64,000 bases of DNA. Source: Staphylococcus lloydii. GTDB lineage: Bacteria > Bacillota > Bacilli > Staphylococcales > Staphylococcaceae. A model generated the notes under the pieces. It ran no database searches. It was not told the DNA's origin and saw only the letters and a program-made list of their open reading frames with translations. The position numbers and the translations under genes were made by a program. Every line of letters starts with the position of its first letter. Position 1 is the stretch's first letter. Shown here in pieces: positions 51,684 to 62,218 of the stretch. The DNA is taken from positions 1,674,001-1,738,000 of the forward strand of contig NZ_CP064056.1 in NCBI RefSeq assembly GCF_015775975.1, read 5' to 3'.

Positions 51684-52223
51684 CTATTGCTCTTCATCAT
51701 ATAATTGGTGTAATTTCTGAAGCCTTGGATCGATTTGCTTAGACTCTGATTCTTCCTGTTCCTTAGCAAGTTCAGCCGCTTGTTCTTCGTCTAAAACTTC
51801 CCAACCATTACCTTCGCGCATAATTACTTCACTGTTATCAGCGAATGCACGCATAGGTTTTTCAATGATGACAAGTTCCTCAGCAATATCTTTTAAATTT
51901 ATCATGCCGTCAGATGCGTCATGATAATGTTCATCATCTTCACTATCTGCATAGTAGCCATCTAAATCAAATATTTCCTGTGAAGTGGAGTCAAGCGGTA
52001 CTTCAACTGGTTCTAAAGTTCTTGCACATGGCATTGTGTATGTGCCAGTGATATGCATATCCGCAATAACTTCATTTGATTTTACTGTTAACTCACCATC
52101 GATAGTAATATCTGATAAATCTATTAAATCCAATGTTTCTTTTAAATGATCAAAGTTAACTGTTTGATGAAATTCAAAAGGTTTATCTTGATATTTTCTT
52201 AATTGTGTAATCGACCATTTCAT
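51684..52223 (-). CDS. YceD family (DUF177) protein
   Basis: A 179-residue acidic protein kept upstream of rpmF in most bacteria (YlbN in B. subtilis) and linked to 23S rRNA metabolism. The CARTLEPVEVPL Cys and the acidic EIFDLDGYYADSEDDE segment are conserved features. AGAGGTG precedes the ATG. It is divergent from tmcAL and has a strong promoter. Confidence 0.9.
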   Translation of the reverse strand: MKWSITQLRKYQDKPFEFHQTVNFDHLKETLDLIDLSDITIDGELTVKSNEVIADMHITGTYTMPCARTLEPVEVPLDSTSQEIFDLDGYYADSEDDEHYHDASDGMINLKDIAEELVIIEKPMRAFADNSEVIMREGNGWEVLDEEQAAELAKEQEESESKQIDPRLQKLHQLYDEEQ

Positions 52224-52253
52224 ACGGCTTCACCTCTAACAAGCACAAAATTT

Positions 52254-52282
52254 ATTTTAACTTTATAGACATAAGTTGTCAA
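52254..52282 (-). promoter_or_regulatory. yceD-rpmF promoter
   Basis: TTGACA and TAAAAT with exactly 17 bases between them on the minus strand, about 30 bases before the yceD start. Confidence 0.85.
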
Positions 52283-52349
52283 GATTTTTTCTTAACACTT
52301 CTGTATCTGATACAATATTAATAATGAATACTGAAAGGAAGAAATGCAA

Positions 52350-53486
52350 ATGAAAAGTGTTGCGTTAGTAACCGAGTATAATCCCTTCCACAATGGTCAC
52401 TTATATCATGCTCAGCAGTCAAAGTCAATCACCCAATCTGATGTTTCTATAGCTATCATGAGTGGTCAATTTGTAATGCGTGGCGAACCAGCTATTTATA
52501 ATAAATTTGTAAGAGCTGAAATGGCATTATCTGCTGTTGATATCGTCGTCGAATTACCCGCCTATGCTTCTATGTCGGCAGGTCAATATTTTGCAAACAG
52601 CGCAATACAAGTAGCCGATTATCTTGATGCAAATCATTTATCTTTTGGTAGCGAGTCCGGGGATATAAAGAAATTCCATAATACAGCTAAAGAGATGAAG
52701 GCAATTGAACAATCGGCAATCTTTGCGCAAAAGCAAAAAGAAGGTAAAAGCTACCCACGTATTTTAGGTGAACTACTTGAGCATAACGATTTGTTAAAAG
52801 AACCAAATAACACGTTAGGCCTATCTTACATACAAGCTATTAATAATTTTGCGCCTCAAATAAAACCATGGACAATACAACGACATCAAGCGCAACATCA
52901 CGATGCGGGTATTGCCGATCATTCATTTGCAAGTGGTACGTCTATAAGAAATGCATTGCTTGCTAATCAAGATGGATGGCAAAATGTCGTTCCGTCTCAA
53001 ATTTCCCATTTATATCAACAGCCTAAGGCCAATACAGAACCTTGCTTCCCATTTATTAAACACACAGTTTTGACTCAAGATGCCGAACAATTAAGTCAAT
53101 TACACACAATGAGCGAAGGTTTGGAACAAAGGTTAAAGAAAGTAATTTCAGAGACGTCCTCGTACACTCAACTTATCGACGCTTTAAAATCTAAACGATA
53201 TACACGTACGCATATCCAAAGAGTATTAATGAACGTATTATTAAATTTCCAACAACATGACAAACCACAAACTTTGGACGCCATACACATTCTAGGTATG
53301 ACCAAGCGTGGACAAGCTTATATTAAACATTTAAAAACTAAATACCCTGAGCGCAACTATGTCACAAATATTAATAAGCAAAACGCGCACCATTTTAAAT
53401 ATGAAATTCAAGCTACGAATGTATACAATAATATTTTTAATAATACAGCAACGGACTTTAATACCCCGGTTATCATAAAAAAATAA
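52350..53486 (+). CDS. tmcAL: tRNA(Met) cytidine acetate ligase TmcAL
   Basis: Acetylates C34 of elongator tRNA-Met using acetate and ATP (YlbM in B. subtilis). The nucleotidyltransferase-type EYNPFHNGH motif and MSGQFVMRGEPAIYNKF follow the N terminus; FASGTSIRNALL is a further conserved block. The ATG at MKSVALVTEYN gives 378 residues and is eight bases from AAGGAAG; an ATG two codons earlier is too close. Confidence 0.93.
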   Translation: MKSVALVTEYNPFHNGHLYHAQQSKSITQSDVSIAIMSGQFVMRGEPAIYNKFVRAEMALSAVDIVVELPAYASMSAGQYFANSAIQVADYLDANHLSFGSESGDIKKFHNTAKEMKAIEQSAIFAQKQKEGKSYPRILGELLEHNDLLKEPNNTLGLSYIQAINNFAPQIKPWTIQRHQAQHHDAGIADHSFASGTSIRNALLANQDGWQNVVPSQISHLYQQPKANTEPCFPFIKHTVLTQDAEQLSQLHTMSEGLEQRLKKVISETSSYTQLIDALKSKRYTRTHIQRVLMNVLLNFQQHDKPQTLDAIHILGMTKRGQAYIKHLKTKYPERNYVTNINKQNAHHFKYEIQATNVYNNIFNNTATDFNTPVIIKK

Positions 53487-53494
53487 TCATAAAT

Positions 53495-53522
53495 AAAAAC
53501 CAAGAAATACATTGCTTGGTTT

Positions 53523-53524
<2 letters not shown>
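53495..53524. terminator. Bidirectional terminator between tmcAL and coaD
   Basis: AAAAACCAAG and CTTGGTTTTT around a ten-base loop, with A and T runs on the two sides. Confidence 0.85.
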
Positions 53525-54552
<1,028 letters not shown>

Positions 54553-54622
54553 GATACTCCCACTTCCAATCCAAAAATAATTTTTATATAATGCATTATG
54601 CATATTAATTAGGAGGTTACTT

Positions 54623-55012
54623 ATGAAACAGTCTTTTATTTATCTAGGAGAAGGTCTAACTGACTTATTTGAATTTACAACCCTTATCGAATATAACTAT
54701 CAACGTATTGATGCCGTAGTATTTTTCCACACTCCTAAATCACAAAAACAACTGAGTTCCGTTGCTTTAGTAATGCAACCAACTTCGGAACATCACTTTC
54801 AAGCTATATACATTATGTTAAATGCAGTAAAATATCCATACCCAGAAAGCAATAAGAAGAACGATATTATCACTGCCAGCGCAAATAACTATAATATACC
54901 GATAAAAGGCGTAGACGTACAACCGCCTGAAACTTTTCATGATTACGAATTATATTTTAATTATTTAAAAAGTGTGTTACGTCTACAAAATTGGATACCA
55001 CCGTTACAATAA
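54623..55012 (+). CDS. Conserved hypothetical protein (DUF7147-like)
   Basis: A 129-residue soluble protein between rsmD and ylbG on the opposite strand. Hydrophobic strands alternate with acidic loops; no catalytic motif or membrane helix is seen. I recall an equivalent gene at this place in S. aureus and other staphylococci, annotated DUF7147, of unknown function. TTAGGAGG precedes the ATG. It ends close to the end of ylbG with no visible terminator. Confidence 0.7.
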   Translation: MKQSFIYLGEGLTDLFEFTTLIEYNYQRIDAVVFFHTPKSQKQLSSVALVMQPTSEHHFQAIYIMLNAVKYPYPESNKKNDIITASANNYNIPIKGVDVQPPETFHDYELYFNYLKSVLRLQNWIPPLQ

Positions 55013-55040
55013 GTATGAGTAATAACATCAATTTGATTTA

Positions 55041-55292
55041 TTAAGACAGCTCATGCTTCTCTTTTTCATAAACTTTTTTCAAATATTTATATGGTGAGCC
55101 ATCAATGTTTCTCACGTATTTAAGCTTCATGAGTTTATTAACTACATCATCAGCATCCGCTTCATTAACATACAATACAACGTATTTCTTTTGTTTATTT
55201 GTAGCAACAATGTGTCCAAATTTTCGAATTTGTCGTTCGTGTTTCATATGTTTAAGATAAATAATTAAACTTGTTCTTGAAATTATGTTCAT
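55041..55292 (-). CDS. YlbG family (DUF2129) protein
   Basis: An 83-residue protein; [20 protein letters not shown] and [20 protein letters not shown] are the family hallmarks. The ATG at MNIISRTS matches staphylococcal YlbG; GGAG lies 11 bases upstream. Function unknown; part of the conserved ylbFG-rsmD-coaD block. Confidence 0.9.
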   Translation of the reverse strand: MNIISRTSLIIYLKHMKHERQIRKFGHIVATNKQKKYVVLYVNEADADDVVNKLMKLKYVRNIDGSPYKYLKKVYEKEKHELS

Positions 55293-55424
55293 ATTCTTCA
55301 TCACTCCGTTTATTAGCCACTTCATAATATCACGTCTGCATAAAATTATAAATGATATTTGCTTTTATACGCCTACGCGTTTTGGTACGATGTTACATAT
55401 ATCTATCCATTAAGGAGGTTAACA

Positions 55425-56342
55425 ATGACTAAAATCAATACCCTACTAAAAGGTGCATTTGTCACTACAATCGGTGTGGTAAGTAGTATATTTTTCGTTT
55501 CTAAGTATACAATTAAACCTAAAAATAAAACAATACCTGCATTTTTCACACATGATGCACCTTATATTTTCGCACATAGAGGTGGTATGGCAGTAAGACC
55601 TGAATTAACAAAATTAGCATTTGACAACGCTATTAATTATAAGATTGATGGATTTGAAACAGATGTCAGATTAACAAAAGATAACCAACTTGCAGTATTT
55701 CATGACGCAACAGTTGATCGTACAACTAACGGTTCTGGCAAAGTAGCAGAACATACCTTAAAAGAGCTTAAACAGTTGGACGCTGGCTATTATTTTTCAG
55801 ATATTAATAAACAATATGTCTATCGTGGTCACGAAGATGCTAAAATTTTATCATTTGCAGAATTATTAACTTTATATCCGAATCATCTTATTAATGTTGA
55901 TTTAAAAGATGATCCTAAAAGCGAGCAAGGTCAACTCGCACCACAAATTATGTTTGAGGAAATTATTAAACATCATGCACAGGAACGCGTATTAGTTACT
56001 AGTTTCCACGAACAACAAATCAGACGTTTTAACGACATCAGTAATGGCGTTGTTGCCATAGGTGCTAGTCAAAACGAAGTTGCAGACGGATTTATAAAGT
56101 TTATGTCAGGACTTGGTAATACTTACCAAGGTAATGCGAATACTTTCCAAATGCCTCCGAGTTTTAAAGGAATTAGTTTAACTTCACCGAAATTTATTTC
56201 TTGGTTAAACCAACGCAATGTTATTCCCGGCTATTATGATGTTAACAATATCGATTTGATGCAAGATTTAATCAATAAAGGTGCACATACGATTGTTACC
56301 GATAACCCTGAATTAGCCGATCGCTTTAAAGCAATATCTTAA
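55425..56342 (+). CDS. Glycerophosphodiester phosphodiesterase family protein
   Basis: Hydrolyses glycerophosphodiesters, feeding glycerol-3-phosphate to metabolism. A hydrophobic N-terminal segment (about 10-27) acts as signal or anchor. The GDPD motifs are FAHRGG (His), a Glu in RPELTKLAF, DGFETDVRLTKD and AVFHDATVDRTTNGSG. The canonical PENT is PELT here. Start chosen at MTKINTLLKG after TAAGGAGG (305 residues). Inserted on the plus strand between ylbG and ylbF as in S. aureus. Confidence 0.9.
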   Translation: MTKINTLLKGAFVTTIGVVSSIFFVSKYTIKPKNKTIPAFFTHDAPYIFAHRGGMAVRPELTKLAFDNAINYKIDGFETDVRLTKDNQLAVFHDATVDRTTNGSGKVAEHTLKELKQLDAGYYFSDINKQYVYRGHEDAKILSFAELLTLYPNHLINVDLKDDPKSEQGQLAPQIMFEEIIKHHAQERVLVTSFHEQQIRRFNDISNGVVAIGASQNEVADGFIKFMSGLGNTYQGNANTFQMPPSFKGISLTSPKFISWLNQRNVIPGYYDVNNIDLMQDLINKGAHTIVTDNPELADRFKAIS

Positions 56343-56376
56343 GCAATAGGTTTAAGCTACGATATAATATATACAC

Positions 56377-56409
56377 AAAAAGCACTCAAACTAAGTTTGA
56401 GTGCTTTTT
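56377..56409. terminator. Bidirectional terminator between the GDPD gene and ylbF
   Basis: A perfect 15-bp stem (AAAAAGCACTCAAAC and complement) with a three-base loop and flanking A/T. Confidence 0.92.
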
Positions 56410-56415
56410 CTTATA

Positions 56416-56850
56416 TTATAATGAACAGTTACATGATCCACCGGTTGAACAGCCACCAGCATCTTTTTGAAAGAACGGATTGCCCGCTTCAATTTTTACA
56501 TTCTCAGAAAAGGCAAATGCTATTTTAGTAATAATTTCATCCACTAATGTTTGTAACGCCATTTCTTTTTTCTTATAGTCTACGACCACTGGTAAAGTTT
56601 CATACGCTCTTTTACGTTTTCGTGTATCCATCATTACATTTTGATAGTCAGGATGATATTTACCAAAACGCATGACTTCATCATACTTTTCTTTAGACTT
56701 TAAAAATGCTTGATAAAGTAAGTGCGCCTCATCATTTTCTGCTAATTCCTTTTCGGCCATCTTGTATGCTTGATATAATTCTGACTTAACAATCATTTCT
56801 CCTAAGCCTTCAATATCATCTAATACAGATACAGTTTCTTCTGTTATCAT
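56416..56850 (-). CDS. YlbF/YmcA family regulator (RicF-like) with C-terminal Cys cluster
   Basis: A 144-residue helical protein; YlbF (RicF) with YmcA and YaaT forms a complex needed for mRNA processing by RNase Y in B. subtilis. The helical core spans about 15-120. The tail reads CSTGGSCNC, a three-Cys cluster consistent with the Fe-S cofactor described for the Ric complex. AGGTG precedes the ATG, with the CAP-protein gene 18 bases upstream. Confidence 0.9.
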   Translation of the reverse strand: MITEETVSVLDDIEGLGEMIVKSELYQAYKMAEKELAENDEAHLLYQAFLKSKEKYDEVMRFGKYHPDYQNVMMDTRKRKRAYETLPVVVDYKKKEMALQTLVDEIITKIAFAFSENVKIEAGNPFFQKDAGGCSTGGSCNCSL

Positions 56851-56868
56851 CTATTCTTGCACCTCACC

Positions 56869-57912
56869 TTATTTATCTTTTATAAATATTAACGTATAGT
56901 ATTCGTCCATTACATCTCCGCCCATTTGATTATATTTCGTATTTAACATTCTTGAGCGATGTATGTCTGAGTTCATCCAACTATGTATGAGTGTTGGTAC
57001 ATCATTAAACTCGTAACCGACATTTTGACTTGTTGAGACGAATGGTACTTGTTTCGCATTCAACTGTTGTTTTAATGCATCTTCGGTAAATTCAACACTA
57101 TCTGACCCCGTGGCATCGTATAAATTATATGATGCTATATGAGATAATTGGTTATTAACTTTTAAAGGCTTTAATCCTTTGAGTTTTCTCATTTCATTAG
57201 TGATTTCATATAAAGTCATTAATTGATTTGCGTTCTGTTCATAAGGTAACGCATCTTCTTTTGGTTTTTTAGTATCTTCTGTATTAACCGTTTGATATGG
57301 TTTAAACGTGTTAAGCGCCTCACTGTCTAAAAAGCGTACACCAATAATCTTATTAGATTGTTGGTCTATGTAAACTTGTGCATACATTTTACCAAACTTT
57401 ACTAACGTTTGTGTTTTCATATCTTCATCTGATAATTCTAAATCATATTTTTTTCCATTAACATGAATTGTGGGCTCTGGATTTATCGTTAAATGTTCGA
57501 ATACTGAGGACGCACTATCTTTTATTTTAAGTGGACTGACATTGGCATTTTTACCAGTTGCATACACTGATTTGATAACACCTTTTTTCGTCGTCACCAC
57601 ATAATAATGATTATTGCCTCTAAACACATAATTTTTAAAACCATTTTGGTATGGATATATACGATTTGCTTGACCAAACTTGTTAGTTAAATGGCTAATA
57701 TTTTTACCTATCCACGTCCCTACACCTTTTTTAGGTATCTTATTTTCAGTATTTTGTTTTTGAGGTTTAAAATCTTTATTTGTAGTAGTATTTTTACTAT
57801 CTTTATTAGGATTTTCTAATACATCAAATTTTAACCTAGGTGAATAAAATAAGTAAATTAAAAATACCATTAATACTAATACACCAATAACTTTTATTAT
57901 TAGTTTTTTCAT
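56869..57912 (-). CDS. CAP (SCP) domain protein with N-terminal anchor
   Basis: A 347-residue envelope protein: a transmembrane or signal helix (3-22), a Lys/Asn-rich spacer, a CAP-associated N-terminal domain (about 65-200) and a CAP domain (about 225-347; LYEITNEMRKLKGLKPL, HSWMNSDIHRSRMLN, YNQMGGD). Extracellular, function unknown; YlbC in B. subtilis is equivalent by position. GGTGGG precedes the ATG. Confidence 0.88.
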   Translation of the reverse strand: MKKLIIKVIGVLVLMVFLIYLFYSPRLKFDVLENPNKDSKNTTTNKDFKPQKQNTENKIPKKGVGTWIGKNISHLTNKFGQANRIYPYQNGFKNYVFRGNNHYYVVTTKKGVIKSVYATGKNANVSPLKIKDSASSVFEHLTINPEPTIHVNGKKYDLELSDEDMKTQTLVKFGKMYAQVYIDQQSNKIIGVRFLDSEALNTFKPYQTVNTEDTKKPKEDALPYEQNANQLMTLYEITNEMRKLKGLKPLKVNNQLSHIASYNLYDATGSDSVEFTEDALKQQLNAKQVPFVSTSQNVGYEFNDVPTLIHSWMNSDIHRSRMLNTKYNQMGGDVMDEYYTLIFIKDK

Positions 57913-58067
57913 TTTCCACCCACCTAATTTATCTTATTCACATTGTACATGTTTTGTTAATATACAATCAAGATATCTTATTTATACAAATAATTCAGTT
58001 TTTAATATTTCTAACTTTACTATTATAGCTTAAATTATAGGGTATACAACCTAATGAGGTGAACATA

Positions 58068-60332
58068 ATGGAGCAAATTAGCATTCAAGGTGCAAGACAA
58101 AACAATTTAAAGAATATTTCATTGGATATTCCTAAACATAAAATAACTGTATTTACAGGACGATCAGGTTCAGGAAAATCATCACTCGTGTTCAATACTA
58201 TAGCTGCAGAATCTGAAAGATTATTAAATGAAACTTATTCTTCATACATACAACATCAATTGACTCAATATGAAAAACCAGACGTCGATCTAATAACTCA
58301 CCTACCCGTTGCAATGATTATTAATCAAAAAAGGCTCGGTGGTAATTCAAGATCTACTGTTGGAACCATTACTGATATTTACGCTTCTGTAAGATTACTT
58401 TGGTCACGCATTGGAGAACCTTTCGTGGGTTATTCAGACATTTTTTCTTTTAATAATACAAAAGGCATGTGTGAAACCTGTTCAGGGCTAGGTTATGTTG
58501 AAGATATTGATTTAAATGAACTGCTCGACTATGATAAGTCTTTAAATGAAGATGCGATAAACTTTCCTTCTTTTAGACCTGACAGTTGGCGTGGAAAAAG
58601 ATACTTATACTCGGGTCTTTTTGATAATGATAAAAAATTAAAAGACTATACTAAAGAAGAGATGGATACTTTATTATATACCAAACCTAAAAAGCTTAAA
58701 AACCCACCAAGTAATTGGCCACGAACTGCAAAATTTGAAGGGTTAATTCATCGTTTCAGACGCTCATTTTTATTAAGTGACAATTTTGAAAAAAATAAAT
58801 TCAAACAAGATGTAGATCGTGTAGTCACACAATCGGATTGCCCTACTTGTAATGGTAAAAGATTAAATCAGGAAGTGTTAAGTTGTAAAATAAATGGCTT
58901 AGATATTGCTGATTTTACTAATCTATCTATAAATGATGCCATTGCATTTTTAAAAACAATTGATAACGACAAGGCCAATGTAATTAAAACGCCGTTACTC
59001 AAACAACTCGAAGCTTTAAGAGACATTGGGTTAAACTATTTAACTTTATCACGTCCGACTCCTACGCTGTCAGGTGGTGAATCACAACGTATCAAATTAA
59101 TTAGACATTTAAACAGTCCCTTGAGTGATTTAGTTTATATTATTGATGAGCCGAGTATAGGTTTACATCCAGAAGATATTCAACGCATAAATGAAATCAT
59201 TCAATCTTTAAAGGCTAAAGGTAATACCGTCCTTGTAGTTGAGCATGACCCAGATGTAATTCGAATCGCAGATTATGTCATTGATTTAGGTCCACAAGCA
59301 GGAAAACATGGTGGTAACATTACGTTCACTGGTAGTTACAAAGACTTATTGTCTTCTGATACAAGTACGGGCGAAGCGCTTAGAAAGCCAAAACATTTAA
59401 AAAGTGACCTTAGACCTATTGAGGAAACAATCGAGTTATCACATTTAACACATAATAATTTAAAAGATTTAACTGTGACTTTTCCTCAACAAGCCATGTC
59501 AGTTATTACAGGTGTTGCTGGTTCTGGTAAAAGCTCGTTAATACATTCTGGTTTTGCTTCACGTGATGACGTCAGTTATATTACGCAAAAAGCAGTTCAT
59601 GCTTCTAGTCGCTCAAACTTATTAACTTTCATGGATATTTTTGATGAAGTTCGTTCATTCTTTAGTGAACACACTAATTTAAAGAAAAGCATGTTTAGCT
59701 ATAACTCTGAAGGTGCATGCCCTCAATGTCATGGTAAAGGTGTGCTAAAAACAGAGCTTGCCTTTATGCCAGACTTCACACAAGTTTGTGATTTATGTCA
59801 TGGTACACGTTATGATCCCGAAGTATTAGAAGCGACAGTCCATGATTACTCAATCGCAGATATACTTGCCTTAACCGTAGATGAAGCACTTGAATACTTT
59901 AGTCATAATGACAACATCATTAGTGCTTTAAAAGCATTAAAATCTACTGGTCTTAATTATATGACACTAGGCCAATCGCTAAGTACTTTATCTGGCGGAG
60001 AAACACAAAGAGCGAAATTGAGCAAACATCTTATAGATAATGTTGAAAATCATATTTTTATTTTCGACGAACCAACTACTGGGTTGCATGAAAATGACAT
60101 CCATATTTTGATGAATTGTTTTGATGACCTTATCGCTGCCAATAATACCATCATATTAATAGAGCATAATTTAACGGTTATGACCCAGGCTGACTGGATT
60201 GTTGATATTGGACCATATGCAGGTGAACAAGGCGGTTATTTACTATTTGAAGGTAGACCTCAAGCATTACTAGATCAAACATCATCATTTACTGCTAAAC
60301 ATTTAAAAAATTATATTACCAAAAATAAGTAA
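58068..60332 (+). CDS. UvrA2-type ABC ATPase
   Basis: A 754-residue UvrA-like protein, about 190 residues shorter than UvrA. It has two ABC modules: Walker A GRSGSGKSSL (31-40) with signature TLSGGESQR (333-341), and GVAGSGKSSL (482-491) with TLSGGETQR later. Cys pairs 135/138, 258/261, 551/554 and 574/577 are zinc sites. The shortening falls in the UvrB-binding region, the mark of UvrA2. Some relatives give resistance to DNA-binding drugs; the role here is unknown. The ATG at MEQISIQGAR follows GAGGTG by six bases; a GTG three codons earlier overlaps the site. Confidence 0.85.
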   Translation: MEQISIQGARQNNLKNISLDIPKHKITVFTGRSGSGKSSLVFNTIAAESERLLNETYSSYIQHQLTQYEKPDVDLITHLPVAMIINQKRLGGNSRSTVGTITDIYASVRLLWSRIGEPFVGYSDIFSFNNTKGMCETCSGLGYVEDIDLNELLDYDKSLNEDAINFPSFRPDSWRGKRYLYSGLFDNDKKLKDYTKEEMDTLLYTKPKKLKNPPSNWPRTAKFEGLIHRFRRSFLLSDNFEKNKFKQDVDRVVTQSDCPTCNGKRLNQEVLSCKINGLDIADFTNLSINDAIAFLKTIDNDKANVIKTPLLKQLEALRDIGLNYLTLSRPTPTLSGGESQRIKLIRHLNSPLSDLVYIIDEPSIGLHPEDIQRINEIIQSLKAKGNTVLVVEHDPDVIRIADYVIDLGPQAGKHGGNITFTGSYKDLLSSDTSTGEALRKPKHLKSDLRPIEETIELSHLTHNNLKDLTVTFPQQAMSVITGVAGSGKSSLIHSGFASRDDVSYITQKAVHASSRSNLLTFMDIFDEVRSFFSEHTNLKKSMFSYNSEGACPQCHGKGVLKTELAFMPDFTQVCDLCHGTRYDPEVLEATVHDYSIADILALTVDEALEYFSHNDNIISALKALKSTGLNYMTLGQSLSTLSGGETQRAKLSKHLIDNVENHIFIFDEPTTGLHENDIHILMNCFDDLIAANNTIILIEHNLTVMTQADWIVDIGPYAGEQGGYLLFEGRPQALLDQTSSFTAKHLKNYITKNK

Positions 60333-60359
60333 GCACACTAAAATTTTGTATTCAAAAAT

Positions 60360-60402
60360 AAAAGGCAATTGCTATTAAATAAACTAGCAATTGCTTTTTT
60401 AA
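60360..60402 (+). terminator. uvrA2 terminator
   Basis: GCAATTGCTA and TAGCAATTGC around a ten-base loop, followed by TTTTTT on the plus strand. Confidence 0.88.
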
Positions 60403-60471
60403 ATGAGTTAATGGGAAAGTATACTGTTAGACTATCGCTATAGAAAGCGCATCACAAGTAAATAACTATAC

Positions 60472-60516
60472 AAAAAACCAATCAACATGTCTGATTTCCA
60501 AACAAGTTGATTGGTT
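60472..60516 (-). terminator. ctaB-ctaM terminator
   Basis: AACCAATCAACTTGT and ACATGTTGATTGGTT pair (one mismatch) on the minus strand, then TTTTTTG. Confidence 0.88.
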
Positions 60517-60538
60517 AATGATTAAGCGCGAACTCTTT

Positions 60539-61009
60539 TTATAAACCTAAAGTTGCCTTAATTAATGACGTTGTTTCTCCACCCGGATATAAAACATAAA
60601 GTAACACATATACAGCTACACCTGTAATCGCTGTGAAGAACCAAATAATAGAAGCGATAGGTCCGACTTTTCTATGAATATTAAACTTATCTTTAAACGC
60701 AGTAATAATTTGGACTAAACCAAGAATGCCACCAATTGTAGCCAAATTTATATGAAAAACTAAAAATATCGTATAATAAATTTTAATTGAATCTGGTCCG
60801 CCGAAAGCTGTATTTCCTATAAATACAGTTCTTGAAGCATATATAATAAAGAATAATAACGCTGCTACTGCTGCAGTTAACATTATTCTCTTATGCCCCT
60901 CAATGTTGCGCTTCCAAATTTTGCGCCAACCTATTGCAACTAAAATTGCACTTAATACAATGCAGGTTGTACTAATTGTAGGTAAAATAGGTAAATTCAT
61001 AAGTTCCAT
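60539..61009 (-). CDS. ctaM: DUF420 membrane protein CtaM
   Basis: A 156-residue protein with about five membrane segments. The DUF420 block VAALLFFIIYASRTVFIGNTAFGG and conserved His (GHKR, VFHINLA, NIHRKVGP) are visible. CtaM is needed for the aa3-type menaquinol oxidase in S. aureus and is probably involved in haem or copper assembly. It directly follows ctaB by 15 bases. Confidence 0.9.
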   Translation of the reverse strand: MELMNLPILPTISTTCIVLSAILVAIGWRKIWKRNIEGHKRIMLTAAVAALLFFIIYASRTVFIGNTAFGGPDSIKIYYTIFLVFHINLATIGGILGLVQIITAFKDKFNIHRKVGPIASIIWFFTAITGVAVYVLLYVLYPGGETTSLIKATLGL

Positions 61010-61024
61010 CCTTAATAATTAAAT

Positions 61025-61936
61025 TTAAAACATCTCGATTAGAGAAACGATTACTGTTAATACGAAAAATACTACTAAATAGTTTAATGAATAGATAAAC
61101 ATCTTAGTTGCCCATTTAGTATTATCAGTACCTTTTTTAAAACTTGTTAGACCCATGTATAGCCAACCTAAGTTTAGTAAAGTAGCAAGTATCATAAACG
61201 TAATACCTAAATCTCTAAATAACAATGGTAACGGTAGTAAAAATACTAACCAAATAAACATACTCACTCTCGTACGATTAAATCCTTTAACTGATGGTAG
61301 CATCGGAATATTCGCTAATGAATATTCATCTTGACGCTTAATCGCTAGAGCGTAAAAGTGTACAGGTTGCCAACAAAAGACAACTAAAAATAATGCAATT
61401 GCAGTTACACTTAAATGACCTTCAATCGCAGTCCAACCTATTAATGGTGGAACAGCCCCAGGAAAACTCCCAATTACAGTATTCCATACTGTGTGACGTT
61501 TTGCCCAAATAGAATAAAAAGATACATAACCAACGATACCTAATAAACCAATTACACCTGAAGGTATATTAAGTGCAAACAATAATGCCTCTCCTATTAA
61601 CATCATCCCAAAACTAAGGATCAATAAATTTCTGTCTGAAATTCTGTCATTTACAGTTGGTCTCTTCTGTTTGCTAGGCATGATGCTGTCAATATCTTGA
61701 TCATAATAATTATTCAATGCACAGGCACCACCCATAATTAACGTAGATCCTAATAGCATCATAATGATTTGAGGTATTGACGAGAGGAAGGAATGATTTG
61801 CTAAAACAATTGCAAGCCATGAACCAGCAAATGCTGGAATTAAGTTGCCCTGTACAAGCCCCATTTTTATAATTTGCTGTAACTCTTTATACGTTACACG
61901 GCTCGAAGATTGTGACAAAGTTTGCTCTTTGTTCAT
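61025..61936 (-). CDS. ctaB: Protohaem IX farnesyltransferase (haem O synthase)
   Basis: Membrane prenyltransferase converting haem B to haem O. The Mg-binding NNYYDQDID motif and second loop QKRP are intact, with about nine membrane segments. The ATG at [11 protein letters not shown] after AAGGAGGG gives 303 residues; the frame extends upstream but into the shared ctaA-ctaB promoter region. It works with the divergent ctaA in haem A synthesis. Confidence 0.95.
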   Translation of the reverse strand: MNKEQTLSQSSSRVTYKELQQIIKMGLVQGNLIPAFAGSWLAIVLANHSFLSSIPQIIMMLLGSTLIMGGACALNNYYDQDIDSIMPSKQKRPTVNDRISDRNLLILSFGMMLIGEALLFALNIPSGVIGLLGIVGYVSFYSIWAKRHTVWNTVIGSFPGAVPPLIGWTAIEGHLSVTAIALFLVVFCWQPVHFYALAIKRQDEYSLANIPMLPSVKGFNRTRVSMFIWLVFLLPLPLLFRDLGITFMILATLLNLGWLYMGLTSFKKGTDNTKWATKMFIYSLNYLVVFFVLTVIVSLIEMF

Positions 61937-62014
61937 AATTTCCCTCCTTAAATTTTCATACAATATATATGATAAAGCAAAATTATTTAAAACTCCATAT
62001 ATATTAAAATTTAT

Positions 62015-62058
62015 TTGTGACACTTTAGCGACATTGCAAATCGTCATTATTGTGACAC
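62015..62058. promoter_or_regulatory. Two TTGTGACAC repeats in the ctaA-ctaB intergenic region
   Basis: The same nine bases occur at 62015-62023 and 62050-62058, 35 bases apart, between the divergent genes. They resemble the ResD-type box TTTGTGAAT, so SrrA (the staphylococcal homologue) is a candidate binder. The rest of the 282-base gap shows no clear -35. Confidence 0.4.
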
Positions 62059-62218
62059 AAATTATATATTTATTCTTGCTATAATGAGATTAAAGATTTT
62101 TTAAACCTTTCTTATAATTTAAGATGAGATTTTTGCAATAAACTATAGTATTACTATAATATATTGTTATTGGAAATATTTAACTCATAAAGGTAATTTT
62201 TTGATGGGGTGTTTATCA

